Shown here in pieces: positions 51,284 to 61,066 of a DNA stretch of 64,000 nt. Under the pieces are notes generated by a model. It saw nothing but the letters and a program-made list of their open reading frames with translations. It did not search any database and was not told where the DNA came from. The position numbers and the translations under genes are program-made. The DNA lies in the NCBI GenBank assembly GCA_028876495.1, contig JAGWRO010000040.1:124001-188000 (forward strand). Direction: 5' to 3'. Within the stretch, counting starts at the first letter, position 1. Each line of letters opens with the position of its first letter. Origin of the DNA: Bacteroidota bacterium. Its GTDB lineage: Bacteria > Bacteroidota > Bacteroidia > Chitinophagales > Chitinophagaceae.

Positions 51284-53572
51284 CTACGCGTGTGTCGGCG
51301 ACATATAAAACACCAACTTTCCTCCATTCATGATTTCCGAATGAGTAATGTACAAACGATTTAATGGTTTCCCATTCAATTCTATTTTCTTTACAAACAC
51401 ATTTTTATCGCTTTGGTTTTTTGCTTCAATGGAAAATATTTTTCCATTCTCTAAATGCAGTGTTGCAGAATTAATTGCAGGACTTCCAATTTGATAATCA
51501 GGCGAACCTGGCGCTACAGGATAAAAGCCAATCGTGCTGAAAATATACCACGCACTCATTTGTCCGGTATCATCATTTCCTCCCAGGCCCGCAGGGCCGG
51601 TGTGGTATTGATTTTTCAAAATCATGCGCACAGTTTGTTGGGTTTTCCAGGGCTCATCGGTCCAATTGTATAAGTAAGCAATATGATGCGAAGGTTCATT
51701 TCCATGCACGTATCCACCGATGATTCCATCTCTCGTAATGTCTTCTGTTTCTGCAAAGAATTGATCAGACAAATGCATAGTAAATAAAGTATCGAGGTAA
51801 TTCGTAAATTTTTTCTTGCCTCCCATCAGTTGAATTAAAGATGCCGGATCCTGCGGTACAAACAAGGTATAATTCCATGAATTGCCTTCAATGAATCCTT
51901 GCCCGGAAGTACTCAAAGGATCGAAATCTTTTTTAAAGGAACCATCGCTTAAACGTGCGCTCATGAAGCCAACCGAAGGATCAAAAACGTTTTTATAATT
52001 TTCAGATCGCTTGATAAACTCATTATAAATATCCATTCTCTTCAGTTTTTTTGCCATTTGCGCAATCGCCCAATCATCATACGCATATTCTAAAGTGGTA
52101 GAAGTTCCGGTTCCGTTTTTATCAACAGGTATATATCCCATATCCTCATACAATCCAATGCCATCATAGCTTCTGTGGCGTGCAGTGGTTACACAAGCGT
52201 CTAACGCTTTGTTTGGATCAAATGGCGTATTTCCTTTTACAACCGCATCTGCAATAACGGCAACCGCGTGGTAACCGGTCATACACCAGTTTTCATTGGC
52301 AGAATTTGACCAGATAGGCAACATGTGCATTGCGCTTTGATCATAATGAGCCAGCATCGATTTGATCATGTCTCCATTTCGTTTTGGTTGAATAATATTA
52401 AACAATGGATGTAAGGCACGATAGGTATCCCAAAGCGAAAAAGTGGTATAATTAGTAAAGCCGTTTGCATGATGAATATTTTGATCTAATCCTTTGTAAT
52501 TGCCATCTTCATCCATATAAATGGTTGGATTAATAAAGGCATGATACATGGCAGTATAAAAATTGATTTTCTCATCTTTATCTGCATTGATCACGATTTT
52601 GTTCAACTCCTTATTCCATTGCTTCTGTCCTTGCTCTTTTATTTTTTCAAAATCCCATCCCGGTGTTTCCACTTTCAGATTGTTTAAAGCACCATCAGTG
52701 CTTACCGGTGAAAGCGCAAATTTTATTTTGATCTTTTCTCCCTCACTGGTTTTGAAATTAAAATACATGCGCAGTTGCCTTCCGGCTAATTCAGGGAATT
52801 TTTTTGATTGATCAAATTTCCCCCAGAAACCATGATATGGCTCTGGCTTTGAAAAATTTTTATCGCCATATTCAATAAAGGGTTTAGAAAATTTCATCGC
52901 GAAATAAAGAGTTCGCGTTCTTGCCCAACCGCTTGTTTGCCTGTAACCAGTTACAGTGGAATCATTTAATACACGGATATAAGTCCACACATTTTTATCA
53001 GGATAATTATAGATGCCATTCATCAGATCGAGGATGATATGGGCGCTATCTGATTTTGGAAAAGTGTATTGGTGAAAGCCAACGCGGGCTGTAGTTGTAA
53101 GCTCTGCGAGAATACTGTAATCATCTAATTTTACTTTATAATAATCAGCTTGCGTTACTTCTGTATTGTGAGAAAATCTCGAACGAAAACCACTTGCGGG
53201 ATTATCTGCAGTTCCGGGATTTAACTGCAATTTTCCAACGGTTGGCATGATTAGAAAATCTCCCAAATCTGAATGGCCTGTGCCACTGAAATGCGTATGA
53301 CTAAAACCTACAATCGTTTTGTCATCATACTGATAACCCGCACAATATTTATAAACATCCGGATTATAATGTCCGTTTGTTTCATATGGAATGGTATCGG
53401 TATCCGGACTTAATTGTACCATTCCAAAAGGAACAGTAGCACCGGGATAAACGTGGCCCATTCTTTCTGTACCAATAATTGGGTTTACATATTGTACCAG
53501 GTTATTAGTGCTTTGAGAATAGGCTGTTGCGGCTAAAGAAACGATAAGGGCTGATAAGATGCTTTTACGCAT
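51284..53572 (-). CDS. GH92 family alpha-mannosidase, secreted
   Basis: A calcium-dependent exo-alpha-mannosidase of 762 residues from the ATG at 53572, which gives a signal peptide (MRKSILSALIVSLAATAYSQ). The longer frame from 53620 starts upstream of the promoter box at 53606-53613. Family motifs: YVNPIIGTERMGHVYPGATVPFGMVQLSPDT at the start of the N-terminal sandwich, GFSHTHFSGTGHSDLGD, SLWDTYRALHPLF, WSNSANENWCMTGYHAV and GNEPSHHIAYLYN plus GLGGNDDTGQMSAWY with the acid/base and calcium residues. GH92 enzymes trim alpha-1,2/1,3-mannosides from N-glycans or yeast mannan. There is no SusC/SusD pair nearby. Confidence 0.95.
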   Translation of the reverse strand: MRKSILSALIVSLAATAYSQSTNNLVQYVNPIIGTERMGHVYPGATVPFGMVQLSPDTDTIPYETNGHYNPDVYKYCAGYQYDDKTIVGFSHTHFSGTGHSDLGDFLIMPTVGKLQLNPGTADNPASGFRSRFSHNTEVTQADYYKVKLDDYSILAELTTTARVGFHQYTFPKSDSAHIILDLMNGIYNYPDKNVWTYIRVLNDSTVTGYRQTSGWARTRTLYFAMKFSKPFIEYGDKNFSKPEPYHGFWGKFDQSKKFPELAGRQLRMYFNFKTSEGEKIKIKFALSPVSTDGALNNLKVETPGWDFEKIKEQGQKQWNKELNKIVINADKDEKINFYTAMYHAFINPTIYMDEDGNYKGLDQNIHHANGFTNYTTFSLWDTYRALHPLFNIIQPKRNGDMIKSMLAHYDQSAMHMLPIWSNSANENWCMTGYHAVAVIADAVVKGNTPFDPNKALDACVTTARHRSYDGIGLYEDMGYIPVDKNGTGTSTTLEYAYDDWAIAQMAKKLKRMDIYNEFIKRSENYKNVFDPSVGFMSARLSDGSFKKDFDPLSTSGQGFIEGNSWNYTLFVPQDPASLIQLMGGKKKFTNYLDTLFTMHLSDQFFAETEDITRDGIIGGYVHGNEPSHHIAYLYNWTDEPWKTQQTVRMILKNQYHTGPAGLGGNDDTGQMSAWYIFSTIGFYPVAPGSPDYQIGSPAINSATLHLENGKIFSIEAKNQSDKNVFVKKIELNGKPLNRLYITHSEIMNGGKLVFYMSPTHA

Positions 53573-53605
53573 GAAGATCGTGTTAATTGAATAAAAAATT
53601 ACGGG

Positions 53606-53613
53606 CAAAAGTA
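53606..53613 (-). promoter_or_regulatory. GH92 gene promoter, -7 box TACTTTTG
   Basis: Exact TAnnTTTG match on the minus strand, 33 bp upstream of the ATG at 53572. Confidence 0.7.
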
Positions 53614-53688
53614 GTAACAAGTGGTTGAAATGAAATGGTTTGGGAAATAAAATATATAGCCATTATTAAACGAAAACAAAATTTAATA

Positions 53689-53706
53689 TTATTTGTTTGT
53701 TTACTG
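53689..53706 (-). repeat. AGYAAACRAA-type intergenic motif, copy 12
   Basis: CAGTAAACAAACAAATAA on the minus strand, about 47 nt after the deoxyribonucleotidase stop. Confidence 0.6.
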
Positions 53707-53753
53707 TATTTCAAATATTTTAACGGTTATGGTTACACGAAAACTGTTTTGAA

Positions 53754-54278
53754 TTAAAGAAGCTTCTCTTCAATTTCTTGCCAGTTGCTTACCCTTTCAT
53801 AATTCTCTTCAAAAATATTATGATGCTGGGTATACAAGATTTTTCTGCCTTGAAAATGGCTGAAATTCCTGGTTCTGTCATCAATCATAATGTCAGTCTG
53901 CACAATACTTTTATTGCCACAAAGGCAAATTTGCCGCCAGGTAATAAAAGGCAGATGCTGTGCAATCCAGTCATATTTATCTTTTAAAGAATTGGGGAAT
54001 TCCAATGCAGCAGACACGATGTATAAGTCGTATTTGTTGTTTAATTCTTCCAGCACTTCCCTGGCGTTTGCCATTATTTCAAGATCGCCAAAAAAGCCTG
54101 GAGCATTTAAATATTCATGAAATTTTGAAAAGTGTTCCTGCTTTACCGCATGCTTAAGATCTTTACCGTGCAAATCCTCGTTACTAAATACAATCCCAAA
54201 TTGATTGGTATACCAGTCTCTTAATTTTTTGGCGGTGTCTGTAATTACTTCATCCATATCGACGCTTAAAGTTAGCAT
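53754..54278 (-). CDS. 5'(3')-deoxyribonucleotidase (HAD family)
   Basis: A 174-residue HAD-superfamily phosphatase of the NT5C type. Motif I is SVDMDEVITD (nucleophile Asp7 and acid/base Asp9), motif II is YIVSAALEFP with Ser in the usual position, and motif IV is DIMIDDRTRN. It dephosphorylates deoxynucleoside monophosphates and helps keep nucleotide pools balanced. The helical cap between motifs I and II (FGIVFSNEDLHGKDL) is the NT5C type. It is unlinked to obvious partners. Confidence 0.9.
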   Translation of the reverse strand: MLTLSVDMDEVITDTAKKLRDWYTNQFGIVFSNEDLHGKDLKHAVKQEHFSKFHEYLNAPGFFGDLEIMANAREVLEELNNKYDLYIVSAALEFPNSLKDKYDWIAQHLPFITWRQICLCGNKSIVQTDIMIDDRTRNFSHFQGRKILYTQHHNIFEENYERVSNWQEIEEKLL

Positions 54279-54405
54279 ACTAAATACATTTTTTTATTTT
54301 GTTTAAATCCTTCTGTTTTTTTAATAAATTTATAGATTGCAAATGTTTATACCAACATACTTCTGCTTAAAAAATGACAAACGTAACCAGTAAACCAATA
54401 AATAA

Positions 54406-57400
54406 TTAAGATTCTTGTTTTGCATTTTCTTTAGGTAAATCAAATACCTCATCCGGTTTTTCTTTCTTTTCTTTATGGGAAGACATTTTATTTTCTACAA
54501 AATACATTTCAATTTTTCCTTTGTTTTTTGCTGCTTTTTTGCCACGAAAAGAGCATTGATATTTGTCTTTTACCAATTCGTAAGTGGTATGTGAAATATT
54601 GATTTTATTAGCTTCACTGTTTTGTTCCATTCTTGACGCAGTATTTACCGTATCGCCCCAAATATCGAATGCGAATTTTTTATCTCCTACAACTCCTGCA
54701 ACAAGGGGCCCAGTATGAATGCCAATGCGGATATCAAAATAATTATCTCCGTCGGTACCTGTTCTGAAATCTTTTATCGCTTCTAAAATTTCCATAGCTG
54801 CATCCACGGCATTTAAAGCGTTATGAGAGGTAGCATCGGGCACCCCGCTCACACACAAATAAGCATCGCCAATGGTTTTAATTTTTTCCATCTTGTATTT
54901 AGAAATGATCCCGTCAAATTTTGTAAAGCAGGTATCAATAAGATTTACCAGTTCTTCAGGAGTAAGGGTTTCACTTTTACTGGTAAAGTTTTCAAAATCA
55001 GTGAACATCACTGTAGCTATTTCGTAACTCCTTGGTTTCGTACGCCCGGTTTGTTTCAATTCATTGGCAACATCTTCAGGCAAGATATTCAACAGCAGAT
55101 CATCAGATTTTTTCTTTTCAACCTGTAGTTCATTCGTTCTTTCTTTTACTTTGTTTTCAAGTTCATTGTAGAACAAAGCATTTTCTATCGATACTGCCAT
55201 TTGGCCCGCCAGTAATTTTAAAACTGCAACACCTTTTACTGTAAATGCGCCGGAGGTAAGATCATTGGCCAGGTAAATTACTGCCTGTATTTTACCCATA
55301 TTCATAAGAGGAATACAAAGAATGGATTTGCACTGGTTACTCTTTATAAAATCATCATTGCCAAAAAGTTCGCTCTTACAGGCGTCATCCAAAATAACAG
55401 TTTCCTGTGTAAGATAAACATAGCTCACAACCGATTCAACCAACAGGTCACTTCCGGAAACGGGAATAGATTGCAATATTTTCATCTCTTCATTATCTGC
55501 TTTTATCTCTGCTTCAATAAATCTTTGTCCCTCTTTCTCCATGACCAGGAAACCATTTTGTGCACCCGCGTTTTCCATAATGATCTGCATCATTTTTTTC
55601 AAAAGCCGGGGTAAAATGATTTCTCCTGAAAGAGCAGAAGATGCTTTCAATACGGTCTCAAGATCAACATTTGTATTCTGGTTTGTTGATTGTTCATCCA
55701 GTTGATTTTGCCATTCAACTGATCCTCCACCTCTCAGTTGAATGTAATGGCTTTCCATCTGTTTTAATTTGGCTACAGCGCCCCAACGTTTATAAGCACG
55801 GTAGGCATTTTGCAAATAGAAATTTGCCAGCAGGTCTTGTTTGGTGTTCATAAAAAAGCGTCCTGCTCTTTCCCATGTATAGGCAAGATCGCTTGTGATG
55901 TTAATTTGTGTAGCAGCTTTTAAAGCTTTGTCGTATAAAATTTTTGCTTCTTCATTATCTCCCTGAAGATATTTGTATTCGGCTTCCAGCAAAAATATTT
56001 TGTGACTGTAATCTGCCGGACAATATTTTTCATATTTCCTGATTTCTTTGATATCTTTTTTAACCTGCTTGAGTACAGTTTTTTTAGAGGGCGAACTGGG
56101 CGCAATATCAGTGATGATCAAAGAACGGTAGAAATAAAGTAATGGATACAATGTAGTCCCCTTAACGCTTTCCTGGTATTTTTCAGCCAGGGGAATATAC
56201 TTTATCGCATTGTCCTGAAGATTAAATATTAATGCGAGATGAAGTTTCTGTAAGTATAAATTTTGAAAATAGATCTCGTTACTTTTTGTTACATCAGCAA
56301 TGTCCATTTCTGACTCATCAAATATTTTTCCTGAAAGAACATCAGGATTTTCAGTTTCTTCAATAAGATTTAAAATAGATTGATGGAACAGCCGTAATCT
56401 TTTTAGGGTAAGGTCTTGTTGAAATTTTTCAATTTTCAGTTCCAGTGTTTCTGCTTTTTTGGCAAGGTCAGTCAATGGATATCCCATGATGTAAAACTGG
56501 TAAACCATATTATGGGCTGCATAAGATGCATATTCATTATCACCGGATTCTAATCCACTTGTAAATGCTTTTTCAAGATCACGTATAGTATCAGTAATCG
56601 GAACTCTTCGATGATCAAGAAATAAATTTTTGGTTGCGATGATAGAGGCGACCAATTCTTCAGCATGTATTTTTTTTGCAAGATGTAAAGCTATTTCGCC
56701 AAAACTGATTCCCTTGTCTATTTCATTTAAAAAAACACTTAAAATATATCCATAAGCAGCGAAACTAAAAGGCGACTTTCGGGATAACCCATGAGTTATA
56801 GTGAGCCGGATCATCTTAAAAGCAAGCAGGGGCACAAGGTTAGGTACAGCAAAGAAAGAAGCGGAAGAAATATCGGATAAAATACGCATGGCTGCATTTT
56901 TTTCCGGGTCTTTCATTTTCGGTAAATTATTGTAGTAATCCATAGACTTGTTGCGCAGCAAAAATTTTATTTTCACCAGGTCTTTCATTACTTCAAACTT
57001 TCCTGGTTTCAGAGGAAGTTTAATTCCCATTTTCCTAAGGATATCCAAGCCCAGTTTTACAGCTTCGTAGGGTTTGTTTTGAGCGATCAGTTTTTTAATA
57101 TCGATCTCGTAGCCCTTTACTGAATCTATTAAAGATTGACTATGTTTTAAAATGTTACCAACATACAGATCGACTTTTTTATAATCACCGGAGAGATAAG
57201 CTGCCTCTGCAGCATTGGTGGTAAGTTGTAAAATAAAATCGTATTGATCATTCCAATCTGTTTCATCTAATATCTCAAGCCCTTTTTCAAAATAAAATAA
57301 GGCTTGTGGAAAAGCAGTGGAGGCAATAGCTTTTGTTCCGGCCTTTAAATTTAGATTGGCGAGATTGTCTTTTTCTTTTTTCTCTACAATTTTGTCAGCA

Positions 57401-59562
57401 CCAAGATTCCATTGCTTTACCAGGTCAAATAATTTTTCATCCAGTTCACTTTCATTATAGCTTGGAGTTAACCGCTGCCCGTTAAGAAGATGCATTTTAG
57501 ATTTTTCATCATTGTGAATCAATGAATAAATGGCCTGTTGAATCCGGTCGTGAGCAAACTTATAGGAACTGTCTGAAACAATTATAAGTCCTTCGGTAAT
57601 TGAAAGATTTAATAAACTTTCAACTTCTCGTTCGCTAATCTGTTTTATAACAGACAAGTTTCTTTTTGTAAAACTATTTCCAATGGTGGAAGCTGTTTTT
57701 AAAAGCTCAAGTGTATCCGCAGGAAGTTTTAGAATGAAGGAAGTCATCAATTCAACCACATTACCTGATACATTCATTTGTAAAATCAGGTCTGAATTAA
57801 ATTGCCATTTTAATGAATCGAAATCAAAATGTAATAATCCTTCGTCGAAAATTGATTTCAAAAATTGCCTTACATAAAATGGATTCCCTTTTGTTTTGCT
57901 GAAAATAACCTGCGAAAGCAAAGAAATATTTTCCTGTTTGGTGAGTAGGGTATCACTTATGAGTGAATAAACATTTTGATAAGTAAGATCATGCATTTCC
58001 ATTTCTTCAAATGGCACATGATCTTCTTTTAATTCATTGATCTTTTTATGGAGCGGATGCGATTCATCTACTTCGTTTTTTCGATAGGAACCTATAAGCA
58101 TTGCGTAATCAATGTCCCGGTTTTCGGTAATGGTTTTAAACAAATTGAGTGATGAAGGATCGGCCCATTGGAGATCATCCACAAAAAGCACCAGGGGTGA
58201 ATCTTTATCGGCAATACTTTTAAAAAACCTGATGAATTCGTAGTTAAACCGGTTTTGAGCTTCAAGGCCTTTCAATTCAGGAACTTCCGCCTGCTTGCCG
58301 ATCAGGTTTTCTATCCCGGGCATAAATTGTGTCAGAATCCTCCCTGAATTTCCAATTGCCTCTGTTATTTTTTTAGTCCATTTTGCCTGGAATACTTTAT
58401 CTCCGGCAAGTATTAATTGTACCAACTCGTTGAAAGTCTGAACGAGCGTTGTATAAGGTGTATCAGAACTTATCTGGTCAAATTTTCCTTTTAAGAAAAT
58501 TCCTTTTTTTTCTATAACTAAACTTTTAAATTCTTCCACCAATGAAGATTTACCGCTTCCTGAATTTCCTGAAATGAGTAAAATTCTTTTTTGGCCCAGT
58601 GCACAATCTTCATATAATGCCTTAAGCTCTCTTATTTCTTTTTCCCTGCCATATAATTTGTTAGAGAAATTCAATTTCCCGGAAAAATCCAATTCTGCGA
58701 TCTTAAAACCCCTTGCTATTAAATCATCAATTTGTCCGGTTTCATTAAATTGTTTTAAACAGCTTTCCAAATCTGCTTTTACCCCAAACGCAGATTGGTA
58801 ACGATCTTCTGCATTCTTTGATAATAACTTCATGGTAATATCAGAAAGAATTTTAGGCAATTGAGGATTTAGCTGACTGGGTTTTGGAGGTGTTTTGGCA
58901 ATATTGGCATACAGCAATTCCAACCTGGCCTCACTGTCAAAAGGTAATTGATCAGTAAAAAGGCGATAGAAAATTAATCCAAGAGAATAAAGATCTGCCC
59001 GCTGATCGATCGCATGGTTGATTCTTCCCGTTTGTTCAGGTGCAATGTATTTAAGCGACTCAATCTCTTTTTCTCCGAGAGAAGTAATTCCATCTTCAAA
59101 AACATTTCTTTCTGTAGCCAAACCTAAATCAATCAGGTATATTTTATTAGTAGATTGTTCGACAAGAATATTTGATGGATGTATGCGCCGGTGAAAAATA
59201 TTCTCTTTATGCAGACTGGCAAGTGCTGAAGCAATGTCTGTTGCCAGGTGCAGTTGCTGTAGAAGTGTTAACTTTTCTGTTGTAAGAAATTTATTAAGAT
59301 CTTTTCCTTCAATATATTCCAGTACAAGCGCTTCATGTCCTTCTATCTTTTCGCGTTTAAAAGCTTTTCTTAGATTGCTGCTCTTCAATTTGGAACACAG
59401 TGCATATTCGTTATCCAGTTGCGCCAGCATTTCCTTTGAAGCAAATTCTTCTTTTAATACCTTCAGGCATGAAGGTTTACTTAATCCGTTCTTACCGGAT
59501 TTTATAATTATTGAATCAAAACCATAATGAATAACATTCGCATGATCTATATTCTTTATCAT
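54406..59562 (-). CDS. kinase-like / AAA ATPase / GAF / adenylate cyclase multidomain signalling protein
   Basis: A 1718-residue cytoplasmic protein. Residues 1-275 form a Ser/Thr kinase-like domain, but the catalytic loop reads HRRIHPSN (124-131) where active kinases have HRDxKxxN; the metal loop is DLG (145-147) and APE is at 174-176. A STAND/AAA-type ATPase follows (Walker A GNSGSGKS at 332-339, Walker B VLFVDDLQWAD), then about 600 residues of TPR-like helices. A GAF domain (near 1330-1490) leads through a coiled coil (ENKVKERTNELQVEKKK) to a class III nucleotide cyclase with both metal Asp (FTDFENFT, TIGDAYLC), the adenine-specifying Lys and Asp (KIKTIGD, FDIWGD) and the transition-state Asn and Arg (VNTASR). 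The order matches large ATPase-cyclase sensors of other bacteria. The cyclase looks active; the kinase may not be. Confidence 0.9.
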   Translation of the reverse strand: MIKNIDHANVIHYGFDSIIIKSGKNGLSKPSCLKVLKEEFASKEMLAQLDNEYALCSKLKSSNLRKAFKREKIEGHEALVLEYIEGKDLNKFLTTEKLTLLQQLHLATDIASALASLHKENIFHRRIHPSNILVEQSTNKIYLIDLGLATERNVFEDGITSLGEKEIESLKYIAPEQTGRINHAIDQRADLYSLGLIFYRLFTDQLPFDSEARLELLYANIAKTPPKPSQLNPQLPKILSDITMKLLSKNAEDRYQSAFGVKADLESCLKQFNETGQIDDLIARGFKIAELDFSGKLNFSNKLYGREKEIRELKALYEDCALGQKRILLISGNSGSGKSSLVEEFKSLVIEKKGIFLKGKFDQISSDTPYTTLVQTFNELVQLILAGDKVFQAKWTKKITEAIGNSGRILTQFMPGIENLIGKQAEVPELKGLEAQNRFNYEFIRFFKSIADKDSPLVLFVDDLQWADPSSLNLFKTITENRDIDYAMLIGSYRKNEVDESHPLHKKINELKEDHVPFEEMEMHDLTYQNVYSLISDTLLTKQENISLLSQVIFSKTKGNPFYVRQFLKSIFDEGLLHFDFDSLKWQFNSDLILQMNVSGNVVELMTSFILKLPADTLELLKTASTIGNSFTKRNLSVIKQISEREVESLLNLSITEGLIIVSDSSYKFAHDRIQQAIYSLIHNDEKSKMHLLNGQRLTPSYNESELDEKLFDLVKQWNLGADKIVEKKEKDNLANLNLKAGTKAIASTAFPQALFYFEKGLEILDETDWNDQYDFILQLTTNAAEAAYLSGDYKKVDLYVGNILKHSQSLIDSVKGYEIDIKKLIAQNKPYEAVKLGLDILRKMGIKLPLKPGKFEVMKDLVKIKFLLRNKSMDYYNNLPKMKDPEKNAAMRILSDISSASFFAVPNLVPLLAFKMIRLTITHGLSRKSPFSFAAYGYILSVFLNEIDKGISFGEIALHLAKKIHAEELVASIIATKNLFLDHRRVPITDTIRDLEKAFTSGLESGDNEYASYAAHNMVYQFYIMGYPLTDLAKKAETLELKIEKFQQDLTLKRLRLFHQSILNLIEETENPDVLSGKIFDESEMDIADVTKSNEIYFQNLYLQKLHLALIFNLQDNAIKYIPLAEKYQESVKGTTLYPLLYFYRSLIITDIAPSSPSKKTVLKQVKKDIKEIRKYEKYCPADYSHKIFLLEAEYKYLQGDNEEAKILYDKALKAATQINITSDLAYTWERAGRFFMNTKQDLLANFYLQNAYRAYKRWGAVAKLKQMESHYIQLRGGGSVEWQNQLDEQSTNQNTNVDLETVLKASSALSGEIILPRLLKKMMQIIMENAGAQNGFLVMEKEGQRFIEAEIKADNEEMKILQSIPVSGSDLLVESVVSYVYLTQETVILDDACKSELFGNDDFIKSNQCKSILCIPLMNMGKIQAVIYLANDLTSGAFTVKGVAVLKLLAGQMAVSIENALFYNELENKVKERTNELQVEKKKSDDLLLNILPEDVANELKQTGRTKPRSYEIATVMFTDFENFTSKSETLTPEELVNLIDTCFTKFDGIISKYKMEKIKTIGDAYLCVSGVPDATSHNALNAVDAAMEILEAIKDFRTGTDGDNYFDIRIGIHTGPLVAGVVGDKKFAFDIWGDTVNTASRMEQNSEANKINISHTTYELVKDKYQCSFRGKKAAKNKGKIEMYFVENKMSSHKEKKEKPDEVFDLPKENAKQES

Positions 59563-59791
59563 TTACAGGTGTTATTAAATGGTTATAAAAGTTAAAGTAT
59601 TATTTTCTGAATGGCGTATTAGACTGGCTTGCATATTGGTTGTTCCGGATATCGTTTGATATGAAAGTAAATAAACTTTTGAAAAGATTCTAAAAAATAA
59701 TCTAATTCATATTTTTAAAATATTTACTTTTAAACAACTATTAAGTTAATTGCATTCCTAAAACTGCTGGAATTTTCTAAATACTTTTAAA

Positions 59792-61054
59792 ATGATCACC
59801 CAAAACCCACTCACATTACTTACTCTTGTAAGGGAAGATCGATTTGAGAAATTGAATGAAATTCTTGAAAGATTTAAGGTAGGCCTCAATCATGGCCTCA
59901 ACGAAAGGTTTAATCAATTGGGGACGCTTCATTATGCCCGTTGGTTCGTTTTGCAGGAAAGTTCTTTCCGCGATAAAACTGCTTTTGCCGTACCAGTGCG
60001 ATTGGTTTTTTCTTCCAATTTTGATGGAGATATTGAAACGCATGTAACGGGTCTGGTAACTGTTTTCCCCGAATATTTTGACGAGCTGTATGAATGTTGT
60101 GAGGGATATCCAGATCCTGAAGAAAGGAACACAGAAAGCAGGAAAAATTATCTTTTGAAGTGGGAAGTAAAAACAACCGCTTTTTATGTGGGTGCTCCGG
60201 GTAGAAGCCTTAAGCAAATACTACAGGAACAGGAGTTGAAGAATTTTATCTGGCAATATATTAACAAAAATAAATGGGAGGGGATGTCTGCGTTGAAGAT
60301 AAAAAACGCGGTGAAAGATGAGGTAGTAAAACACCCTGAATTCGAATGGTCTAAAAGGCCTGAACCCACCGGAAAAACCAACTGGCCCGGAATGATTTTG
60401 ATGGGTTTAATTATGTTGATCCTTTTGCCTGTTATCATCATCTGGCTTTTGATTTTGCATTTTTTTTATGAGCGAAAAGATAAAAACTGCTATGATAAGC
60501 GTAGCCAATTAAATGATGATCTGGTTCACCGTTTGGAAGCATACGAAGATCTGATTAATCAAAATCAATTTACGCAGGTATTGGTGATGAAGCCAGGAAA
60601 AGTGAGATTGATCACAGTTAATGCCTTGATGTTATTTGCAAGAACTTTAATTAAGAATTTATTTGTAAAAGGGAAACTTATGGGGATTCCAACCATTCAT
60701 TTTGCGCGATGGGTATTAATAGATAATAATAAACACATGATGTTCTTTAGCAATTTTGATGGAAGCTGGAACCAATACCTGTGCGATTTTATAGATAAAT
60801 CCGGTTGGGGTTTAACCGGTATTTTTAGTAACACAGTCAATTTTCCAAAAACAAGATTTTTATTTACCGGCGGCGCTTATGATGAAGAACATTTTCTTGC
60901 ATGGAGCCGTGGTACCCAGATTTTAACCCAGGTTTGGTACAGCGCTTATCATGATCTTTCTATAAAAAATATTGTGAATAACACTTTTATCAGGAACGAA
61001 CTACATAAGAACCTTTCTGAAAAACAGGCTCAATTATTTTTAAAAAGATTTTAA
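59792..61054 (+). CDS. membrane protein with duplicated HxARW/NFDG module, DyP-associated
   Basis: A 420-residue protein of unknown family built from two similar halves. The first has LHYARWFVL (about 46-54) followed by VFSSNFDGDIETH (72-84); the second has IHFARWVLI (about 302) followed by MFFSNFDGSWNQY (about 318). Between them is one or two hydrophobic helices (MILMGLIMLILLPVIIIWLLI, here split at about residue 205-228), so the halves may face the same side or the protein may be tail-anchored in the middle. It lies 12 bp upstream of a DyP peroxidase gene on the same strand, which makes a two-gene operon very likely. No catalytic residues are recognised. It may be a heme-pocket partner, a substrate feeder or an anchor. 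Confidence 0.85.
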   Translation: MITQNPLTLLTLVREDRFEKLNEILERFKVGLNHGLNERFNQLGTLHYARWFVLQESSFRDKTAFAVPVRLVFSSNFDGDIETHVTGLVTVFPEYFDELYECCEGYPDPEERNTESRKNYLLKWEVKTTAFYVGAPGRSLKQILQEQELKNFIWQYINKNKWEGMSALKIKNAVKDEVVKHPEFEWSKRPEPTGKTNWPGMILMGLIMLILLPVIIIWLLILHFFYERKDKNCYDKRSQLNDDLVHRLEAYEDLINQNQFTQVLVMKPGKVRLITVNALMLFARTLIKNLFVKGKLMGIPTIHFARWVLIDNNKHMMFFSNFDGSWNQYLCDFIDKSGWGLTGIFSNTVNFPKTRFLFTGGAYDEEHFLAWSRGTQILTQVWYSAYHDLSIKNIVNNTFIRNELHKNLSEKQAQLFLKRF

Positions 61055-61066
61055 ATTTAAATATCA

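Noticed and set aside
53573-53620. Longer N-terminus of the GH92 protein (ATG at 53620)
   Set aside because: It would begin upstream of the promoter box at 53606-53613 and hide the signal peptide that starts at 53572.
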